A program made the translations under genes and the position numbers. DNA of 49,001 nt from Beroe ovata (lineage: Eukaryota > Ctenophora > Nuda > Beroida > Beroidae). Under the pieces are notes generated by a model, which did not search any database, was not told where the DNA came from, and was given only the letters and a program-made list of their open reading frames with translations. The DNA lies in contig CAMPET010000013.1 in assembly GCA_946803715.1 (NCBI GenBank), positions 166,055 to 215,055 on the forward strand. The letters are read 5' to 3'. This document shows, in pieces, positions 10,692 through 20,861 of this stretch (the first letter of the stretch is position 1; each line of letters opens with the position of its first letter).

Positions 10692-11420
10692 ATTGAACTG
10701 CTAAGTGCTGATGAAGTATTTTTTACACAAAAATACTTCAGATGTATTTGAACTCGAACATTGTTTTAAACTTATCAACACAACTTATTACAATCAAGAT
10801 TGAGAAGCGAGGGCCATACTTTGTGGGGATCCCGAAAAAGAGACTATAATGTCTAGAAACTGTCAGTAGAGTCGTGGTGAAAAAGTGTGTATGTTTTATT
10901 CAATTGCTCAATTTGAAGCATTGCTCAAGTTGGATATGGATGTATCATGGAATTTCACGTAGGAATTCTATCAGAGATGAAAATACTTGGGTATCAGGTA
11001 TGTGAATAATAAGTGTGAAAAACAGAAATATGGGCATTGAAATAACATTGAGCATTGACTGAATATCATTATCACAGGCATAGCAGTTATTGAAACTGTG
11101 ATAAATTATCAAATCATATTTTTGTCCGGATCAAGTATATCAATGATAAACATAAATAAATAAATAAATCAAGTCATACCCTGTCTGAGTGCCTGCTTTC
11201 AAAATCTTCATAAATAAATGTGTGGCGTGTACATGCGCTCCACCCCGGTCCATTATGCATTATTTTATTTGGTGACGTGAATTGTCGTGAAAAGGAGCTG
11301 TGCAGCGCATTTCAATTTGGGTCATGTCGCAACTCGGTCGAGTGAAATTGCATGTGCATCGAGAATTAGGATTCTATAATTTTGGCGCGCTTGCCGCGCA
11401 TAATTAATCTCAGATCGCTC

Positions 11421-11564
11421 GCGCTTGTCAGATGTTACCTGACCTGTTTCTCGCGCGAGCGCGCCTTCATCGAAGGCCGAAACAGGCCTGTTTCGGCCTT
11501 CGATGAAGGCGCGCGCGCCGCGCGCGAGAAACTGAGGTCAGATTAAATCTGACAAATAGTGCGC
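11421..11564. mobile_element. Foldback/MITE-like element with 56-bp perfect palindrome
   Basis: The core 11459-11514 is a perfect 56-bp palindrome with no spacer, centred on AGGCCT at 11484-11489. Beyond one mismatch the arms continue as CGCGCGAGAAA on the right pairing with TTTCTCGCGCG on the left. After small bulges they go on through TGACCT and TTGTCAGAT, so the whole 144 bp folds into one imperfect hairpin. It has no coding capacity. Similar sequence recurs at 11711-11812 and 45369-45510, which indicates a dispersed non-autonomous family. Confidence 0.8.
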
Positions 11565-11710
11565 TGGGCCTATTAAGTATTAATTTAGCATCGTCAGGCC
11601 ATTCCCGCGCTACCAGCTACGTGACCTAAATAGACCCAAATTCTCCGACGGCAATGCAGTTGGAGAGTGCATTCTCTATGCCATGCCAATTGAACTGCAT
11701 GGCTGCATGT

Positions 11711-11812
11711 AGTTTCTCACGGCGCGCGCGCCTTCATCGAAGACTAAATACTGAAAATTTCGGCCTTCGAAGATCAAGAATCATGAAGGCGCGCGCGAGA
11801 AGCAGTGGACAC
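11711..11812. mobile_element. Degraded second foldback copy
   Basis: It begins AGTTTCTCACGGCGCGCGCG and ends GAAGGCGCGCGCGAGAAGC, the same tips as the element at 11421-11564. Its centre is interrupted by about 30 unrelated bases and only part of the CTTCATCGAAG stem is kept. It looks like an older, decayed copy of the same repeat. Confidence 0.7.
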
Positions 11813-12331
11813 TGGACAGATAGCATCTGCATTCGGCAATGCACAATTGCATCACCAGAATACAATTACATTACAGTTACACTTGCACTTACAGTCACAG
11901 AGTACAGACATTTGTACTAATGTACTTGTATGTTGTGTATCAATGATATTGATAATGATATACAATTACAAGTTGATATCATCATTATCAGATATGTACA
12001 AGTGGCAAGTGTCAAGTACAATTGACAAATCGAATGGCAGAATAGGCCTCGGCCTGTAAGTGTATCATATTCAGAAGAAACCTTTCGTTGCCGGCCCAGG
12101 ATGTTATACCTGCCCACTGGGCTACTCACCACGACACCACTGTTTCGGCGAAAACGGGTTCGTTGCAAAATGAAGACCGAGACTTCCATTTGGTTCGAAA
12201 CACCAATGCTCGAAAGTGGATGACGACAACAAATTGTCAGGTATAGAACACGTGCAGGACGTCATCAAATTGAATTTAACTTCAAGCAAGGGTCACTTCA
12301 ACTTCAAGCTAAATGTAACTGCTTGCACTTC

Positions 12332-13244
12332 TCAGGAATTCTTCATTTGCGCCACTTTGTAGTTCTCTAGCGCTGAAATAATCGAGGGCATTATTGAATT
12401 TGAATCGAAAGCAAATGGGAAACTGCAGAATTGAAAAGCCCTTCCTCTTCGAGTTCGAGCAGATTTCCAAATAGAAGGTTCGATTAAGCAATATTATTTG
12501 ATCTTGCAAAAGTGAAAAGGAACGACGGCTTCCTACGCTCACCTCTTGCACTTAACATGGCATCATTTTTCAGAGCTTTAGCATGATTTTCCGGGTAAAC
12601 TGTGACAAGATAAGCAAATGTTCCCATGAACACGACGAGAGTTCCAAACTGCCCCAACACTCTCTTCTGTAGGGCATCTGCCAGCTTCAGGGAGTCACCC
12701 TTACTCGCTGCTCTCATGCCTCTGGAGAGGTAGAATGCAGTGGCACCCATTCCTGAGGGGAGAGGGGGTGAGTAATGAATTGCTAATGACACGTTAAGAT
12801 GATGACACGCTATCAAGATACTACGGTGCGATACGCTACAAATGCTGTCAGCTCAGGTTTTTTAGTTTTTACAAGAGAAGCAGTGGGATTATGGATTTGA
12901 AAGGAATGTGAATTAGTAAGCAGGAAATACTGAGAGCTGAAAAAGCAACTCTGTAGAGAGGGAGTAAAAGCAGTGGAGAGAAAGTGGAGAGGGGTACTCA
13001 CCGAATGCCATGAGGGGGTTTCTGACGAGTGTAGCAAAAACACCAGGTTTTCTGTCCTCCTCCTTCTTAGCATCCCCGATCTTGTCGAACAATTCCTCCA
13101 GCTTCTCAACTCCTGGGTGACAGGAGGTGTGAAATGTGATTGATAATGGATTATTAATAGGTTAATGATTATATTCTAGCTGTGAGAAGTTGTGCTACCT
13201 TCATCACTTGCGAGGTCCTCTTGAACAACTGGTGCTGCTGACAT
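12332..13244 (-). CDS. HIG1-domain family protein (copy A)
   Basis: Four exons, 13199-13244, 13002-13112, 12543-12752 and 12332-12372, total 136 codons (135 residues). The middle matches the HIG1 domain: RNPLMAFGMGATAFYLSRGM, then KLADALQKRVLGQFGTLVVF, giving two transmembrane helices with the polar loop between them. HIG1 proteins are inner mitochondrial membrane proteins that associate with respiratory supercomplexes and cytochrome oxidase. The N-terminus (MSAAPVVQEDLASDE) is acidic and soluble. The last exon reads ALENYKVAQMKNS before the stop and is short but frame-consistent. An acceptor-like TGTTCAGTAG lies six bases before the ATG. It is a tandem duplicate of the next gene upstream, with identical intron phases. 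HIGD1 versus HIGD2 type cannot be settled. Confidence 0.9.
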
Positions 13245-13570
13245 CTTGCCCTACTGAACATGATTGGTGGTTAGAATATGGATTTGTGCCTGTATCAGTA
13301 TGAACTGCAGTAAGGAAAATTGGGAATGGAAAGTGGAGACCATTTTTACAGAAACTATCATTGGAGTTAACTCAACCACGGGCACAAAATCGAATATATA
13401 CAAAACATTGGCATAAAAACGTGAACTGATACTTGAATATATGCACAAAGCTCGCGAATATTCCGATTTCATAGTGCTTCTCGAGGTAATACTCTTATCA
13501 TATTACAGCTGGGCTTCTTCTGTGCAACAAATTCCATCTCTCTTGAGATCGGTGCCTTGGTGGAGCTTCT

Positions 13571-14412
13571 TTAGTCGTTGATAGTAATTTCTGAAATTGT
13601 TTGATACTGACAGCTAGTTTTAGAGATACTGATAAGTTCCAACCTGCACAGCAATGACAGAAACACTGACAACTGACACACCGGTATAGTTTTGTACTGA
13701 CAAGCAACTGACAACTCTGACAGACAGTGAAACACTCAACATGCTGACAAGTGACTGCTGACATCATTGATCATGCAGGAACGGACGTCGGACAACTTAC
13801 CACTGATCATCTCATGTTTAATCTGCTCATCATAACTTTTCTTCTTGTGTCTCAGAGCACCAATTACAATGAAAGCAACGGTTACGGCCTGGGCTGCTGT
13901 TCGTCTCATTAGAGCACTGTTGAAGGCAATGTGCTCGCGACCCATCATTCGGGCACCTTTTGCCAGGTAAAACACTGTGACTCCCATTCCTGAGGGTGAC
14001 CGCGTCTTTTTATATAAGTTCAACGTACAACTCACTACAAGGGTCTTGTTATACGAGAGGGGATGGCAGAGATCAAACTTCATTGCAACTGTACAATGAG
14101 CACATTTGCGGTATCAAAATACTAGTAGCGAGAATTGATGAAAATGCAGTAAAATTTGGGTGTGAAACTGTGTCGCAAAGCTATTTACCTCCAATCACTA
14201 GAAAGTTGTCCTTGACTGCCCTCCAGAACTTTCTCTTCATGGACGAAGAATCCTGAGCGAATGTGATCTCATCAAACAGCTCTGACAGCTCATCTGAAAC
14301 AGATTATGATCGTCATTCGTCAACACTAGATAGAGCATAAGTCCATGATTTAAGTACTTGGAAGTGGAAAAACTCTCACTAACTCACCTTCGTCGTCCCT
14401 TGCAGTTGACAT
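13571..14412 (-). CDS. HIG1-domain family protein (copy B), 3' end uncertain
   Basis: Exons 14388-14412, 14189-14293 and 13801-13989 encode MSTARDDE, a soluble stretch with DELSELFDEITFAQ, and the HIG1 domain (DNFLVIGGMGVTVFYLAKGA, then MRRTAAQAVTVAFIVIGALR). Intron positions and phases match copy A, so the two arose by tandem duplication. They have diverged strongly outside the membrane segments. The last exon is ambiguous. With acceptor TTTCAG near 13591 the phase gives EITIND and a stop at 13571. The same stretch in another frame reads NYYQRLKKLHQGTDLKRD, more protein-like but one base out of phase. An acceptor near 13648 (GCTGTGCAG) would give a longer tail to about 13498. The ATG is one base after the strong acceptor motif CTCTTTCACTTTCATAG. 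Confidence 0.85.
13610..13770. repeat. Degenerate CTGACA-type repeats
   Basis: About a dozen irregularly spaced copies of CTGACA, CTGACAA or the like lie between the third exon and 3' end of HIG1 copy B. Spacing is not constant, so it is a motif-rich tract, not a clean satellite. Confidence 0.5.
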
Positions 14413-14605
14413 TCTATGAAAGTGAAAGAGGGAGTCAGATTTAAATATCATATCAGTAAGGAGAAGTTAATCAGAGTGGCTCAAGGAATATCGATAAATC
14501 AAGGACACTGTTATTTGTATCACTGTCTGAGGACAATCCCTAAATCTCATCCCTCAATACAAATCATCCGTTCCAGAGTTATCGTCATCTGCTCTGTACA
14601 CAACT

Positions 14606-15235
14606 TCACTCCATTGCATATCTGATATTCAGGGTGAGACCAACATCCCGCCCTATAGCCGATATCCACGACACCAAATACCTGCTCTCATCCTCCAATA
14701 TGCCCATCACTTTCTCAGTTCTGCATGGGTGAAGTTCAAAGAACGGTCGAGCGAGGAGTGGGTGATCGACCTGTGTGATGAAACTATATCTGTCATCAGG
14801 GACCACGGGACACAGCGACCACACTTCCTCCACGGTCAGTAGTCGGCCAGTGTCGTGCCACGCGTTGAAATACAGCACCGGCACGTTATATGACGGAGAG
14901 TAGGTCACGTGATACTCAAACGTGATGATGGAGGGAGGGATGGTGGTAAAAGAAGAGGGGGAGGGGGGAGTGTTGGGTGTCTCTGTGTCAGGGATGGAGG
15001 GAAGTGTGTCATCATCATCAGTGTCAGGGAGAGTGGGGATTGTGTCATCATGGTCATCCATGTCATCATCAGGTGTGTCATCACACAGCTGAGTGGAGGC
15101 GAGTTTGTTCTTCTTCACGAGGTAGATGTCATCTCTGTCAGCTCGTATTTCCCAGCCGTCACCTATCTTATCTGACACTGCTACCAGCTTGTGACACTGC
15201 CGTCTGAATTGATCTTCTGACAGACAGCCAGTCAT
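14606..15235 (-). CDS. ATG10: ATG10, E2-like enzyme for ATG12 conjugation
   Basis: A single exon of 209 residues (human 220). ATG10 accepts ATG12 from the E1 ATG7 through a cysteine thioester and passes it to ATG5 in the cytosol during autophagosome formation. Family blocks are clear: FEYHVTYSPSYNVPVLYF, then a Trp-containing DTGRLLTVEEVW, then ITQVDHPLLARPFFELHPCR. Cys171 in the HPC motif is the catalytic residue. The end (YLVSWISAIGRDVGL) matches the family C-terminus. Residues about 51-100 are an unusual low-complexity insert of Asp, Pro, Thr and Ser repeats (TLPDTDDDDTLPS, IPDTETPNTPPSPS) in the loop that in other ATG10 proteins is shorter and acidic. It starts 472 bp after the PhyH-family gene stop and ends 193 bp before HIG1 copy B. 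Confidence 0.95.
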   Translation of the reverse strand: MTGCLSEDQFRRQCHKLVAVSDKIGDGWEIRADRDDIYLVKKNKLASTQLCDDTPDDDMDDHDDTIPTLPDTDDDDTLPSIPDTETPNTPPSPSSFTTIPPSIITFEYHVTYSPSYNVPVLYFNAWHDTGRLLTVEEVWSLCPVVPDDRYSFITQVDHPLLARPFFELHPCRTEKVMGILEDESRYLVSWISAIGRDVGLTLNIRYAME

Positions 15236-15707
15236 GCACTACGGCTAGTAGAGGGAATCAATAAACACAACCCAACTAAGTGTTCTGTCATTTCAAGAAA
15301 TTAACGGATCGACATGGGTAACTATCGAGATGAAAAACATCCAAACGATAGCTTAACAATAACATGAAAACTTGTGGGACCGATCAAGAAGAACTCAAAC
15401 TTCCGGATACCGGAACATACACACACAAAATAATAAAAAGTTGATCCTTTCGGATTATCCAATTCCTATCTGAGGGAACAGCAATCGGGTCACTTCAGAT
15501 TGCTGCCATGGTTCAATATTTACACATAGAAATACCAAGTATATTACCAGAGAGGGTCACGAAACTGAGTAAGCTACTATGTTCACACTGTTTGTTCATA
15601 TTGTGGAATGTCACTGAAAAAGCACACGCTTCTCAGTCACTATAAATATTCTACAAATCCTGACCTGAGAGTCTCAGCCTGCCGCAGTTCGTTACACAGT
15701 ACCAATC

Positions 15708-17034
15708 TCAGAAGTAGTCGGCCTCAAACACAAGTTTATCATACGCCATCTTCTCTCTATTCCTCACCGATACACCCACACTCCCATCATTCTCTAGGTG
15801 ATTCCTGTCTAACCGCGGCACGAACGGGGGCTGCAAAACCACGCTCTGCTCAGGTGTCAGCTCCTTCATCAGATCGGCATTCTTCTCGATATAACCACGC
15901 CCATACGCGAAATTAGCCGGACAGTACCGGTAAAAAACTGTCCGTCGAGTGGCAGATGATCCTCGCCAGGGCATAGCACCGTGAGTGGCAGCCTCCGTGA
16001 AAAGGAGAACGTCCCCTGAAGAGAGAGGGCGGTGAAAGAGAGGTAGACATCCGGTATCGCTATCTCGACGTAAAACTGTTACGAAATTTGGGAATGGAGA
16101 TGAAAAGGATGCGAGTCACTGCAGAAAAACTGGAAGTCATCACATACCCGGGTTGAGAAGAGGGTTGACTAAGTAGTGGTTCTGTTTCAGTTCATCACAT
16201 TCTGCCAGATCAGCAGGGATTGGGAAGTTGGCTTTGTGGGATCCTGGTATTATGACAAACCCGCCATCCCCTGGTTCTGTCTTGTCGAGTGGTATGGCAA
16301 CGTTCAGCAGGTTACAGCTCATCTTACCGTACCTGCACATGGTAAATAGCTCATCAACTCACATCATCATCAAACAGTTACCAATGCAATGGATCAGGCA
16401 GGACGAGGATTACACACATCACGACAAACACTCCTGCAGTTACCTACACTCATAACTGAGGTCCTGCATCCACTCCCCGTTCTCATCGACATTTCCCCCG
16501 TGTAGGTCAAACCCCTCCGCGTTCAAGTGCTGGATTATCGTCAGAGGAAGGTGATCCAGCCTGGCGTGGAGCAGAGATGTTAGATGTAGCAAAACATAGG
16601 GTGGTGGGTACATCAACCTTTGGCATCACCCTAGATCATAGTCCTAGCCCTATTGAGGAAGTCCTAAAAATTCACCAGAATGAACAAGTCAACCAAACAT
16701 AACCATTTACCATCGCCTACCTGTATCCCTTGCCACACAATTCATTCAGGAGCGGTACAACTTGAGGTATAGTCAGGAACCTCCTAAACACATCACAGTA
16801 GGGCTTCTCCCACTGTAGCATAGTCCCACAATCGAGCCGTCCCTTGACACCGTCCCCAACAAACTCCTTCAATCGGGAATTCCGCAAAATTCCTGTCCGC
16901 TCGTGGAATCTGTTCATGTTCGCAGATATAGCATCCGTCGCCGCGGAGATGTCACTTGCGGGAATAACGTTGCGGAGGATGAGGAAGCCGCGCAGGTCGA
17001 AGAGGTAGCGTTGCTGAGCTGTCATACTCGCCAT
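15708..17034 (-). CDS. Phytanoyl-CoA dioxygenase (PhyH) family oxygenase
   Basis: Four exons, 16721-17034, 16444-16560, 16148-16332 and 15708-16015, join to 308 codons (307 residues). It is an Fe(II)/2-oxoglutarate oxygenase of the PhyH family; the substrate is unknown. Expected motifs are the first iron-ligand region FDLHGGNVDENG (His125), the core PGDGGFVIIPGSHKANFP, and the distal His217 in TEAATHGAMPWRG with Arg229/Arg230 for 2-oxoglutarate. Where classical PHYH has HxD, this has H-G-G-x-x-D (Asp130), a pattern I recall from PhyH-like proteins with the LHGG motif. It is therefore probably not the peroxisomal phytanoyl-CoA hydroxylase, and no C- or N-terminal peroxisome signal is evident (it ends FEADYF). 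An acceptor-like CATCTATCCTAG lies four bases before the ATG. Confidence 0.92.
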
Positions 17035-17344
17035 GTTGCTAGGATAGATGAAATGATGGATTAGGGTATAACTATAATAATCCGAAAACAAACTTATATT
17101 CGAACAGTCGACGTAAGGAACAATCAATAGAAATTAAAACAAGAACCCCGCTTTTAGAATAAGTTTCACTACATAATCTTACGATAGTCAAATTGAACAG
17201 TCAAAAGTTGTTGCCAAAAAGTATGAAATAGACTCGAAGATAAAGTCAAAATATACGTAACAAATAGATTCAAATTGGATATTTTGCTGGATGTTCATGA
17301 GTTCTAGTAGCTAATACAATAGAGTTGAAATGAGAATATCAGCC

Positions 17345-18256
17345 TCAAATGATGACATACTTTTCGATTTTTCCCGCTCTAAACTGCCGTAATCTCTGAC
17401 AATGTCTCAAAATTGGCAGTATCTTGCTGAAACCATTAACAACCTGAACACTCGACGCAAAATCCTTGATATCCTGAGTTTCGAACCAAATTTTGTCGTG
17501 AGTGTCCTTGGTTTCTACAGTATCCGTCATTCTGTTATACTTCTTCATATTCTCCGATGACAGTTTATTGAGCGGAGTGTCCATGATCTTGTACTTTTGT
17601 GACGCGCATGAGTTAATCTCATCGATTAGCACGTTTATCTGCTCATACTTGGTCCGACCAAGCATGTATTTAGGCAAGGATTTGTACTCATCCATCGTCA
17701 GGTACTCAATAGCAGGAACTGTCGTCGTTTTTACGACTTTCGTTTTCTTCGATTTTGTCGGCAGTTTGGAGGGTTCACAACGCTTCAGTACTCTCCGAGG
17801 AGGTGGCATGTTTGTCTTATCTTCCTCCATTTTCTCCTCCATTTCGGCAAATTGCACATTTCCTCTCTTCTTCTTCTCGGGCTCAGGTTCGGTAATATCC
17901 TCACTTTTAGGAGCGTTCCCGCGGGGCATGTGCGGGGGAACATTCTCAACCTGCTCCTTTAACCTGTCTCTGATAATATCCAACCGAGCGATGCTCACCT
18001 TCTCACACTCCAACTCGTGTAGCAGTCGGTGTTTATCATGCTCTAACCGACTCACCAACTTCTGGATTCCCCCCAGTCCCGAGGCTATGTCATTGAGTAT
18101 CGTTCGGTCGGTATCCGACACTGACGAGGGATCGGAAAAGCGGGAGAAGAGGGCTGCAAGGGTGTTTAGCTCTGTAGTGCGGTCACTGAGGTACTTCGGC
18201 AGATCTGCTAGTGGGGTGTTGAGAATGTTTTGAGAGTGCGACGGTGTTTCACTCAT
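17345..18256 (-). CDS. SKA1: SKA1, spindle and kinetochore-associated protein 1
   Basis: A single exon of 303 residues (human 255). SKA1 with SKA2 and SKA3 forms the complex that couples kinetochores to depolymerising microtubules in mitosis. The C-terminal winged-helix microtubule-binding domain is clear: LPKYMLGRTKYEQINVLIDE, then SQKYKIMDTP, then ETKDTHDKIWF, then LPILRHCQRLRQFRAGKIEK and YVII, closely paralleling the human protein. The N-terminus (LADLPKYLSDRTTELNTLAA) and the following Leu-heptad stretch (about residues 60-105) fit the coiled-coil bundle shared with SKA2/SKA3. Between them, residues about 110-170 are a charged Pro-rich linker longer than usual (EPEPEKKKRGN, PPPRRVLKR), which explains the extra length. 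A long plus-strand open frame over the same bases is only its shadow. Confidence 0.93.
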   Translation of the reverse strand: MSETPSHSQNILNTPLADLPKYLSDRTTELNTLAALFSRFSDPSSVSDTDRTILNDIASGLGGIQKLVSRLEHDKHRLLHELECEKVSIARLDIIRDRLKEQVENVPPHMPRGNAPKSEDITEPEPEKKKRGNVQFAEMEEKMEEDKTNMPPPRRVLKRCEPSKLPTKSKKTKVVKTTTVPAIEYLTMDEYKSLPKYMLGRTKYEQINVLIDEINSCASQKYKIMDTPLNKLSSENMKKYNRMTDTVETKDTHDKIWFETQDIKDFASSVQVVNGFSKILPILRHCQRLRQFRAGKIEKYVII

Positions 18257-18703
18257 TCTGGTCCATTCATTCCATCCTTGATTAGGGAGATGAGTAAGAA
18301 CAAGAAGGGTTATATAATTGAGTTATTCTCAATCAAATGATGATGTGAATGCTTTTTGTATTGAAACTTAGACACTAGACAGTAAGAATCAACAGATATA
18401 ACTGTAAATGTTTCATAGTAAATCCACATTAACTGAAAATTAAATTAAGTACAACATGCATACAAGAGTGTGATGTGTCTGGTCAAAGCGATGTAGTTCC
18501 TACTTCCTGGCTGCAGCATTTTTAGATGAAAGCCTTCTTTCAAAGGGGAATTAGTGCGATAATTTAGAAATGATGGGTTCAGAAACTTGCATCGAAAGAA
18601 ACGGTATCTACAAAAGAATCGAAATCATGCTTTACCTATATTCATGAAAAATATAGCTCTTACATCGGGATGTAAAAACTAACGGAAAATGAGAACTATT
18701 GAT

Positions 18704-20361
18704 TTAAACGAGTTTCTTTGCCTCAAAGAATCCCTTCAGGTGCCTCATTTGCCAAGCACCCACTAGCAGGAGAATGGTAGTCTGTGCCACAGCCCACCAC
18801 AGCACACGGTTATTTGTCGTGTCAGATGTGAACCTGAACCTCTCTTCCCGGGTCTGAAACAGAATAATCAGTCATCTGACTATCAGAGCACATGTTTCGG
18901 TCATCAGAAGCAAAAATATCGGTAACCAGAAACATAGCTGCCGGTATGCTCTAGAGAACGCACCGGATCGCAATTCTCACGGTAAGAATAAAAGTCATGG
19001 AAATGAGTGCAAAATCATTGTTATGTGATGAATTTTGTGTGTGCATGCTGTTCAGAAGAAACGTGTTGACGTGTAATCTATGAAAAGTAAATTACAAAAC
19101 AAATCGGAACTGCACCACTAAAAACGCGCGTGACCGTCTGTATTTTATTCAGTCGCCGCGGCGTACGCAAAATACGATACGTGGACGAAAATTGCCACTG
19201 CGGTCACAATCAAAACCGGTGGACGAAAGTAACCGTGTCACTCATTTTGACGTCCAATAATCAGTGCCGACAAAGCTATGGGCACAATGTGTTGCAGCGT
19301 AAACTGACGCGCTGCACACATAAAAACCACAGAGAAATCATTGACATAACACACTGATGAGATCCTTCATCCTATGTTAGATTGGTAGAAGAGTCAAATG
19401 TCGAATTTTCATGGAATTTTCGTCGATCTGTACATTCTCACTTAAAATGTTAGATTGGTACAAAGACAACATACCCTCTGGTAGTTTTGCTCCTTGGTGA
19501 TTTGCTCCACTTGTTCTAGAAGCTGTCTAACTCGGAGTTGTAGCTCGCTTAGCTTCTCCTTGGCTTGTATCTGCTTGTAATCGTTTGCATGTTCTCCCAC
19601 ATCGATAGCCAAGTGCACACGCTGGAAATAGTAGGCAAATACATTACTGACAAATTTGCACACTACAACATAATCGCCGAAACTCTCACATCAATAGTAC
19701 TTCAATCTGGGACTATTGACCCTTATCAACCAATGAAGGACTTATAATCACAAATGCCATCTTAAAACTCCACAATTCTCACCAGTCTTAGTCCTCCACT
19801 AAACCACCGAGTAGAGTTCGGACTGATACAGATGTGATGTTCACCAGGCGTGTGGGTTGTGAACACAAACTTGCCCTCGTTTGTGTAATATTTGGACAGG
19901 ATGACCTTACTGTCAGGGTCCTTTATGTCCACGTGCATTCCGATGCCGTCCTTGTTCTGGAACTGCTCAGTTTTCTCGTCGTAAACCTCCACTTTGTAAT
20001 TGCCTGGGTTCCGGGAGGACATATTCTGTAAAATCTCGACAGGGTTTCTCGAAGTGATATCGAATTGAACGATTTCGCTGTAATCAAGGACACTATAAGA
20101 TCGGTTTTACTGAGCGGATCCTGCAGCAAGATCAAAATAAACATGTAGAGAGAAAACCGAAAAAGAAATGAGAGTTTGTGAGATCAGACACCTAATTCAA
20201 ACTCTCTTTCCCTCACCTGATATCATGGTCTCATCAGGTACCTCCTCAACAAAGCACTTCACATCGGTTTCCCACATGTGGAAGTAGAGGGTGGAGGAGA
20301 GGGGAAGGAGGGCACATGACACCAGTACAACCACCAACCAACACGACCCTGACATGGTCAT
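18704..20361 (-). CDS. TMED9: p24-family cargo receptor, TMED4/TMED9 (alpha) type
   Basis: Four exons, 20217-20361, 19783-20003, 19475-19621 and 18704-18853, give 221 codons (220 residues), the usual p24 size. p24 proteins cycle between ER and Golgi in COPI and COPII vesicles, selecting cargo such as GPI-anchored proteins. Visible features are an N-terminal signal peptide ([20 protein letters not shown]), a GOLD domain with Cys36 ([11 protein letters not shown]) and [15 protein letters not shown], a coiled coil ([19 protein letters not shown]), a single membrane helix ([20 protein letters not shown]) and the cytosolic tail GFFEAKKLV with the dilysine for COPI. The VGEHANDY block and the FFEAKKLV tail place it with TMED4/9. 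Exon 2 begins after GGAACCCAG, giving [13 protein letters not shown]. An acceptor-like CCCCATTAG lies two bases before the ATG. Confidence 0.97.
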
Positions 20362-20861
20362 CACTAATGGGGAGTTGGTTAAATGGAGGGGGGGGGGTAT
20401 TGGAGCAGTCAGTGATGTGCTTACAGAATCCAATCTTTGGAGATATGAACAACACAATGATATCATCTTGAAATTGTTATAAAATATGTACATTTTTATT
20501 TATCAAACACAATTGACAATAGAACATTAAAACAAGTGAACGCTTTGATTAATTCCAGTAACTGATGTCAGGAAAAGTATTTTTGCCGTAGAATTCCAAT
20601 AATAAAGTTCATAGTCGCCGTGAAACCACACCTAAATAACGATTCGAAACCGGTGGAAGGACAACCTGCAAAAACACGAAAATCAATTGCACACACGAAA
20701 ATCGGCGAAAATCTTTCGATGACTGGCAACATGTGTTTATGGTCTATTTTTCGACGCAGACTCCGAATCTGAAGGTATCTTTGGGCAAGCCAAATTGTCC
20801 ATTGAATTGACCAATTGAACAGAACTCTTCACAATTAGTGGACGACATAAGAATGCTATCG

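Larger units (their letters stand above)
10692..12331. other. Gene-poor gap with foldback repeats
   Basis: The longest break (1.6 kb) in the co-oriented gene run. No coding region is recognisable. It holds two GC-rich foldback copies (separate entries). At 11380-11430 there are scattered short GCGCGC-type motifs that resemble the ends of those elements. The right part would carry the promoter or outron of OGFOD1 and the 3' UTR of the upstream HIG1 gene. Confidence 0.6.

Noticed and set aside
14909-15207. Cys/His-rich plus-strand open frames
   Set aside because: Antisense shadow of the low-complexity insert in ATG10.
17502-18233. 243-codon plus-strand open frame
   Set aside because: It is exactly antisense to SKA1, whose domains are recognisable. 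The plus-strand product is Ser/Phe-rich with no family signal.
20031-20130. Open stretch before TMED exon 2 ([10 protein letters not shown] frame)
   Set aside because: p24 proteins run directly from the DETM block to the NY block. The acceptor GGAACCCAG at 20004 gives that join in phase, so the stretch is intronic.
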